Shown here piece by piece: positions 60,671-64,000 of a stretch of DNA of 64,000 nt. Below the pieces are notes generated by a model that saw only the letters and a program-made list of their open reading frames with translations, ran no database searches and was not told the DNA's origin. Location: NCBI RefSeq assembly GCF_000429645.1, contig NZ_KE386934.1:62001-126000 (forward strand), in the 5' to 3' direction. This stretch comes from Niveispirillum irakense DSM 11586. GTDB taxonomy: Bacteria > Pseudomonadota > Alphaproteobacteria > Azospirillales > Azospirillaceae. Both the position numbers and the translations under genes were made by a program. Each line of letters starts with the position of its first letter. Within the stretch, counting starts at the first letter, position 1.

Positions 60671-62863
60671 TCATGGCTTCACATCGAACCGGGCAAAGGG
60701 GCCTTGCCAGCGGACGGGCGTGCCTTCCACAGTCACCGCGTGCCGGGCATCGGCGGCTGGATTGTCAGACACGGCCAGACGCAGGCGGGCACCGGTATGA
60801 AGCGTGAGGGTGATGACGTCACCCGTCGGCCCCGCCACATGCGACAGGCCGGCAACGCGGCTGCGCCCGCGCAGCGTATATTCGGCCGCGCCATTATATT
60901 CGCCATGCGGTTCCAGCACGCCGACGAAGCTGGCTTGGCGGGCGCCATCCAGCCGCTGGATCAGCATTGGTTCCCGGCGCAGGTTGAACTGGGGATCGTT
61001 GGCCCCGCTTTCCGCCAGGATCGCGGTGGCGCCCGCCTGCGGCAGGAAGCGGTAGGTATAGAACCGGTTGCCCAACAGCCAGGTCAGTGTGGCATTGCCG
61101 GCATCCGGCGTGCCCGTCGCATCCACCCAGATATGCTGGTAGCCCGACGCCTTGCCCAATACCGGCCGGACCTCATTATTGGAGGCAAGCGGGAAGCCGA
61201 CATCCATGATATGGCCCTGGTAATGCAGGGGCAGGTCCAGCCGGGCGGGCTTATCCGACCGTACCTTCATCAGGTCGATGACGACAGGCTGATCCAGATC
61301 CGCATGGCCCAGCAGGGCCAGGGTGCGGGTGAAGCCCACCCCGTCATAAGCCCCCTCCATCCGGGCCGAGACGATGCGCATCTGATCATCGGCATGGAAG
61401 AACAGGGGCGTGGGCGCCACCGGCTGGGCACGCCGCAAATCCGCGTTAAAGTGGCTGGTTTCGTTCACCACCAAGGTATTGTGGGCCACCGTCTGTTTGG
61501 CCCAGCTTTTATTCTCCGGCAGATAGATGCCGCCGGCCTTGGTTTCGATATTCAGGAAACGGGCAGCGCCATAGTCGGACACCACCTCGCCGCCATTATC
61601 GTAGAAAATCCAGGACAGCTTGTCGAAATGGCCATGGCCCATACCCTGCGCCGTGTTCTTGGCCACCAGCACCTGCTGTTTCGGCCCGGTGCCGGCACGC
61701 AGGATGGCCAAGCTGCCATGGGTGCCATCCGGCCCATCGCCCAAATTCTGCGAAGTGAAATTGAATGGCGTGGCCTTGCCCGCCGCCACCGCCGCCGACA
61801 GGGCGGCCCCGTCAGGCGTCAACACGGCCTTGCCTTGCATCTGCGCCACGGACAGGAAACCTGTATCGCCGCTCCGGGCATAAGCGATGGCGACGGCCTG
61901 ATACAGTTCCTCTGTCGCCAGCCCCTTATCCTTCATCGCGTCATTCAGCGGAAAGAACAGGCCGCCATATGTCAGGTTCACGCTAGTGCGTACCGCTTTC
62001 AGCAGCACGCCATCGCGGCGGGCAAAGATGCCACGCTGCGGTTCATTCTGTTCAATGGCGCGGGCAAAGCCGATAAAGGGCAGCAGCGCGTAACGCTGAT
62101 AATAGGGCCCTTCCTCATAATAGCCATCGGGGGAAAAAAGCTGGTCCACCTGTTTCAGGAAACCAGCCGAACCCGACTTGTCCAGGCCCAGCAGCGCCTT
62201 TTCCACAAGGTCAGTATCGCGCAGCACATAGCCCGTCATGCCCACGGCTGCGACGGCCCAGGTGGCGTGATTATGGATCAGGTTAAAGTTCCGCGGCGAC
62301 CCTTCGGACAGGAACCGGGCCATGGGCCGGAACACCTTATCCTCAATAGTCTTACGGTCTTTTTCGGCCATGGCCTGACGTACCGCGTCATAGCCCTGGA
62401 CGGCGTAGAACAGCCAGTTGCTGTCATTCAGGGTCTGCCAGAACAGCCGGCCAGGGATTTCCCCCCGCCCCGCCGGATGCGACCCCAGGCCAGGATAAAT
62501 TTCGGCATAGGCCAGCAGCATATCGCGGCTGAAATCCACATAGGCTTTATCGCCCGTAATGGCATAGAGCGCGCCTGCCTCGTACAGCGCGCGGAAGTTC
62601 CGTTTATGCTGTTCATGGGTGTAGCCGCCGCCGGGGTCCTTGGGCACCGGCACCTGGATGCCGGCTTGGCGTACTGCCTCCACAGTGGCCATGGCGCGCG
62701 CCAGCTCGGCGGCGAATAGGGGGTTCTGCCTGGCATCGCGCATGGCCTGTCGCCCGGCCTCGTCCACCAGCACGGGGGCGAGATCGGCGGGGGCTGCCTG
62801 CGTTGCCGGTGCCACGGCCAGCACCGCAAACGCGGCCATGGCGAACGAATGGCGGTGATACAT
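60671..62863 (-). CDS. PL17 exolytic oligoalginate lyase
   Basis: A 730-residue periplasmic enzyme: signal peptide 1-23 (ATQA-AP), an alpha/alpha-barrel domain with N198-H199 (NLIHNHATW) and the tyrosines in EGPYYQRYA (254-259), and a heparinase II/III-like C-terminal domain with H410/H412 in GMGHGHFD. These correspond to Asn/His, Tyr and His catalytic residues of Alg17C (N201, H202, Y258, H415). It releases monomeric unsaturated uronate from alginate oligomers. Genes on both sides belong to the same operon. Confidence 0.93.
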   Translation of the reverse strand: MYHRHSFAMAAFAVLAVAPATQAAPADLAPVLVDEAGRQAMRDARQNPLFAAELARAMATVEAVRQAGIQVPVPKDPGGGYTHEQHKRNFRALYEAGALYAITGDKAYVDFSRDMLLAYAEIYPGLGSHPAGRGEIPGRLFWQTLNDSNWLFYAVQGYDAVRQAMAEKDRKTIEDKVFRPMARFLSEGSPRNFNLIHNHATWAVAAVGMTGYVLRDTDLVEKALLGLDKSGSAGFLKQVDQLFSPDGYYEEGPYYQRYALLPFIGFARAIEQNEPQRGIFARRDGVLLKAVRTSVNLTYGGLFFPLNDAMKDKGLATEELYQAVAIAYARSGDTGFLSVAQMQGKAVLTPDGAALSAAVAAGKATPFNFTSQNLGDGPDGTHGSLAILRAGTGPKQQVLVAKNTAQGMGHGHFDKLSWIFYDNGGEVVSDYGAARFLNIETKAGGIYLPENKSWAKQTVAHNTLVVNETSHFNADLRRAQPVAPTPLFFHADDQMRIVSARMEGAYDGVGFTRTLALLGHADLDQPVVIDLMKVRSDKPARLDLPLHYQGHIMDVGFPLASNNEVRPVLGKASGYQHIWVDATGTPDAGNATLTWLLGNRFYTYRFLPQAGATAILAESGANDPQFNLRREPMLIQRLDGARQASFVGVLEPHGEYNGAAEYTLRGRSRVAGLSHVAGPTGDVITLTLHTGARLRLAVSDNPAADARHAVTVEGTPVRWQGPFARFDVKP

Positions 62864-62890
62864 GTTGCTCCTCCCTGGAACTGTCCGGGC

Positions 62891-64000
62891 TTATGGTTTG
62901 GGTGTGCCCGTGAATTCGTTGTCTTGGATGGTAATGACCGGCTCCCCCACCGTGCGGACGACGCTGACCATGCCGCTATCGGTGAAACGGTTGCCGGTGA
63001 TGCGGATAGCCTGGACACCATGAAGGCGTAAGGAGGGGGCCTGTTGGCCCGTGCCCGCCCTGGTCACGCGGTTGCCCGTGAAATCCAGCCGGGGGCCGAA
63101 CGTGCTTTCATCCTTGCCACCGCGATAGAGCGACAGGACACCGCCAGTCACATCGGAAAAAGAGGATCGGGTGATTTCGACGCTTTCGGCGTTATACAGC
63201 CCCAGATCATCGGTTTCGGCATCCAGCTTCAGCACAGTCCCGGTGATGTTGGTGAAGGTTGATCCATCCACCTGGATGAAGCCAGCCAGCGTGCCCTTGC
63301 CCGCCGCCAGCACGTGGAACGCCTTATTGACATCCAGGCCGGTGAACACACTGTTCTCCAGCCGCACTTCATAATTTCGCCCCATACCGTCGGCGGTGCG
63401 GATCACGGCATTACCAGTCGCATCCGGCGCATCGGCCCCATTGATGGTGACGCCGGTCAGGCGCAGGCTCCCCCCCTCCTCCACCCGGAACAGGCTGGGA
63501 CGGGTGAAGCGGATTTCACCGTCCCCCCGTAGCCAGAGCGGCTTTGAGACGGCCAGCACCTCATCCACCCGGTACAGCCCCTGGCGCAGCAACAGCACAT
63601 CACCGGCATCGGCCTTCGCGATGGCAGCGGACAGGGTGCCGTCACCGGGCGGAACTTCCAGCGTGCGGCCACTGCCGAAGCCGATTGGCGCCGCATCCTT
63701 GGCATACCAGGAGACACCGACATCTTCCTTCGCCACCGGCTGCAAATCCCGCCGCACACCGATGCCGGACAAAGCCGGGTCAACCGGATAGAGCAGCCCA
63801 TTGGGCGCGCGGGCCAATTCCACAGGATGGCGGGTAATGCCGGGAACCGCCAAGGCGGGCTTTTGCACCGGCGTCTGAACATTGCCCTCGAAGGCGATGC
63901 CGGCCACATCATCCAGGACACGGAAAATCTCAGCCCCTTCCGCGCCCACGATCAGGTTCTGTGTGAAGCGGCTATTGGTCGGCGGGGCGGAACGTTCCTG
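62891..64000 (-). CDS. PL6 alginate lyase, C-terminal half (cut by window end)
   Basis: The open frame continues past 64000; about 369 residues are visible. The first part (ITRHPVELARAPNGLLYPVD) is the end of the PL6 catalytic beta-helix. A second beta-helix follows, with repeated turns of type SLFRVEEGGSLRLTGVTINGA and ITGNRFTDSGMVSV, like the C-terminal domain of the two-domain exo-acting lyase AlyGC. The catalytic lysine and arginine of the family lie in the missing upstream part. An internal GTG at 63949 is not the start. It is upstream of PL17 in the same operon. Confidence 0.88.
   Translation of the reverse strand, partial: QERSAPPTNSRFTQNLIVGAEGAEIFRVLDDVAGIAFEGNVQTPVQKPALAVPGITRHPVELARAPNGLLYPVDPALSGIGVRRDLQPVAKEDVGVSWYAKDAAPIGFGSGRTLEVPPGDGTLSAAIAKADAGDVLLLRQGLYRVDEVLAVSKPLWLRGDGEIRFTRPSLFRVEEGGSLRLTGVTINGADAPDATGNAVIRTADGMGRNYEVRLENSVFTGLDVNKAFHVLAAGKGTLAGFIQVDGSTFTNITGTVLKLDAETDDLGLYNAESVEITRSSFSDVTGGVLSLYRGGKDESTFGPRLDFTGNRVTRAGTGQQAPSLRLHGVQAIRITGNRFTDSGMVSVVRTVGEPVITIQDNEFTGTPKP

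Noticed and set aside
1-64000. CRISPR arrays, tRNA or rRNA genes, insertion sequences, prophage
   Set aside because: No regularly spaced repeats, no tRNA-like cloverleaf with CCA-adjacent stems, no transposase or phage structural gene recognised.

Overview
The window is GC-rich, densely coded DNA from a free-living alphaproteobacterium. Several chromosomal neighbourhoods point that way: NDUFA12-like complex I subunit / mlaD / DUF2155; dgt divergent from erpA-xthA; argS-SPOR-nagZ-M50 protease-scpA-scpB; a MucR-type N-terminal domain; B12-dependent ribonucleotide reductase. My best guess is Rhodospirillales, near Azospirillaceae such as Niveispirillum or Nitrospirillum. That placement is an inference from gene content, not a search. 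I saw no rRNA, tRNA, CRISPR array, insertion sequence or phage gene.

Layout. 1-15 kb holds mostly housekeeping and scattered metabolic genes: lipid-transport and complex I accessory genes, a membrane flippase-like pair, nrdJ, a two-gene nucleotidyltransferase module that looks like an AbiEii-type toxin/antitoxin pair (6870-7807), an isolated LysR DNA-binding domain, free methionine-R-sulfoxide reductase, a DMT exporter, comM, and a Tat-exported molybdenum hydroxylase with its 2Fe-2S subunit and a cytochrome c. 14.7-27.7 kb holds mscL, a lytic transglycosylase, an acyl-CoA dehydrogenase, small stress-type genes, an orphan ECF sigma factor, a GT2/GT-C glycosyltransferase pair, RNase J, and an ECF42-type sigma factor with its YciI (DGPF) partner and a PhnB-like protein. 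27.8-36.7 kb is the conserved scpB-scpA-M50-nagZ-SPOR-argS run, followed by dgt and the divergent erpA-xthA.

37-64 kb is the accessory region: carbohydrate-utilisation genes. It has (i) a Xanthomonas/Caulobacter-type TonB-dependent receptor with a long structured leader, next to a lipoprotein isoaspartyl peptidase; (ii) a leftward operon of TonB receptor, GH3, GH3 and carboxylesterase, facing a divergent LacI-family regulator; (iii) a glucuronoxylan module of GH115 alpha-glucuronidase, hexuronate-type MFS permease and cytoplasmic GH43 xylosidase, divergent from a secreted GH43 with a XylR-like palindrome between them; and (iv) an alginate module of a two-domain PL6 lyase (cut by the window end), PL17 exo-lyase, second MFS permease and SDR reductase that probably reduces the 4-deoxy-hexulosonate product.

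Taken together, 41-64 kb should let the cell import plant- or algal-type oligosaccharides, strip xylose, methylglucuronate and glucose side groups in the periplasm, degrade alginate to monomers, and carry uronates inward through two related permeases. The regulatory DNA contains LacI-type palindromes of at least two kinds, which suggests separate but adjacent control of the xylan and alginate parts. The most interesting items for follow-up are the joined xylan/alginate locus with its operators and hairpins, the AbiEii-like pair, and the zinc-finger-less MucR-like protein.
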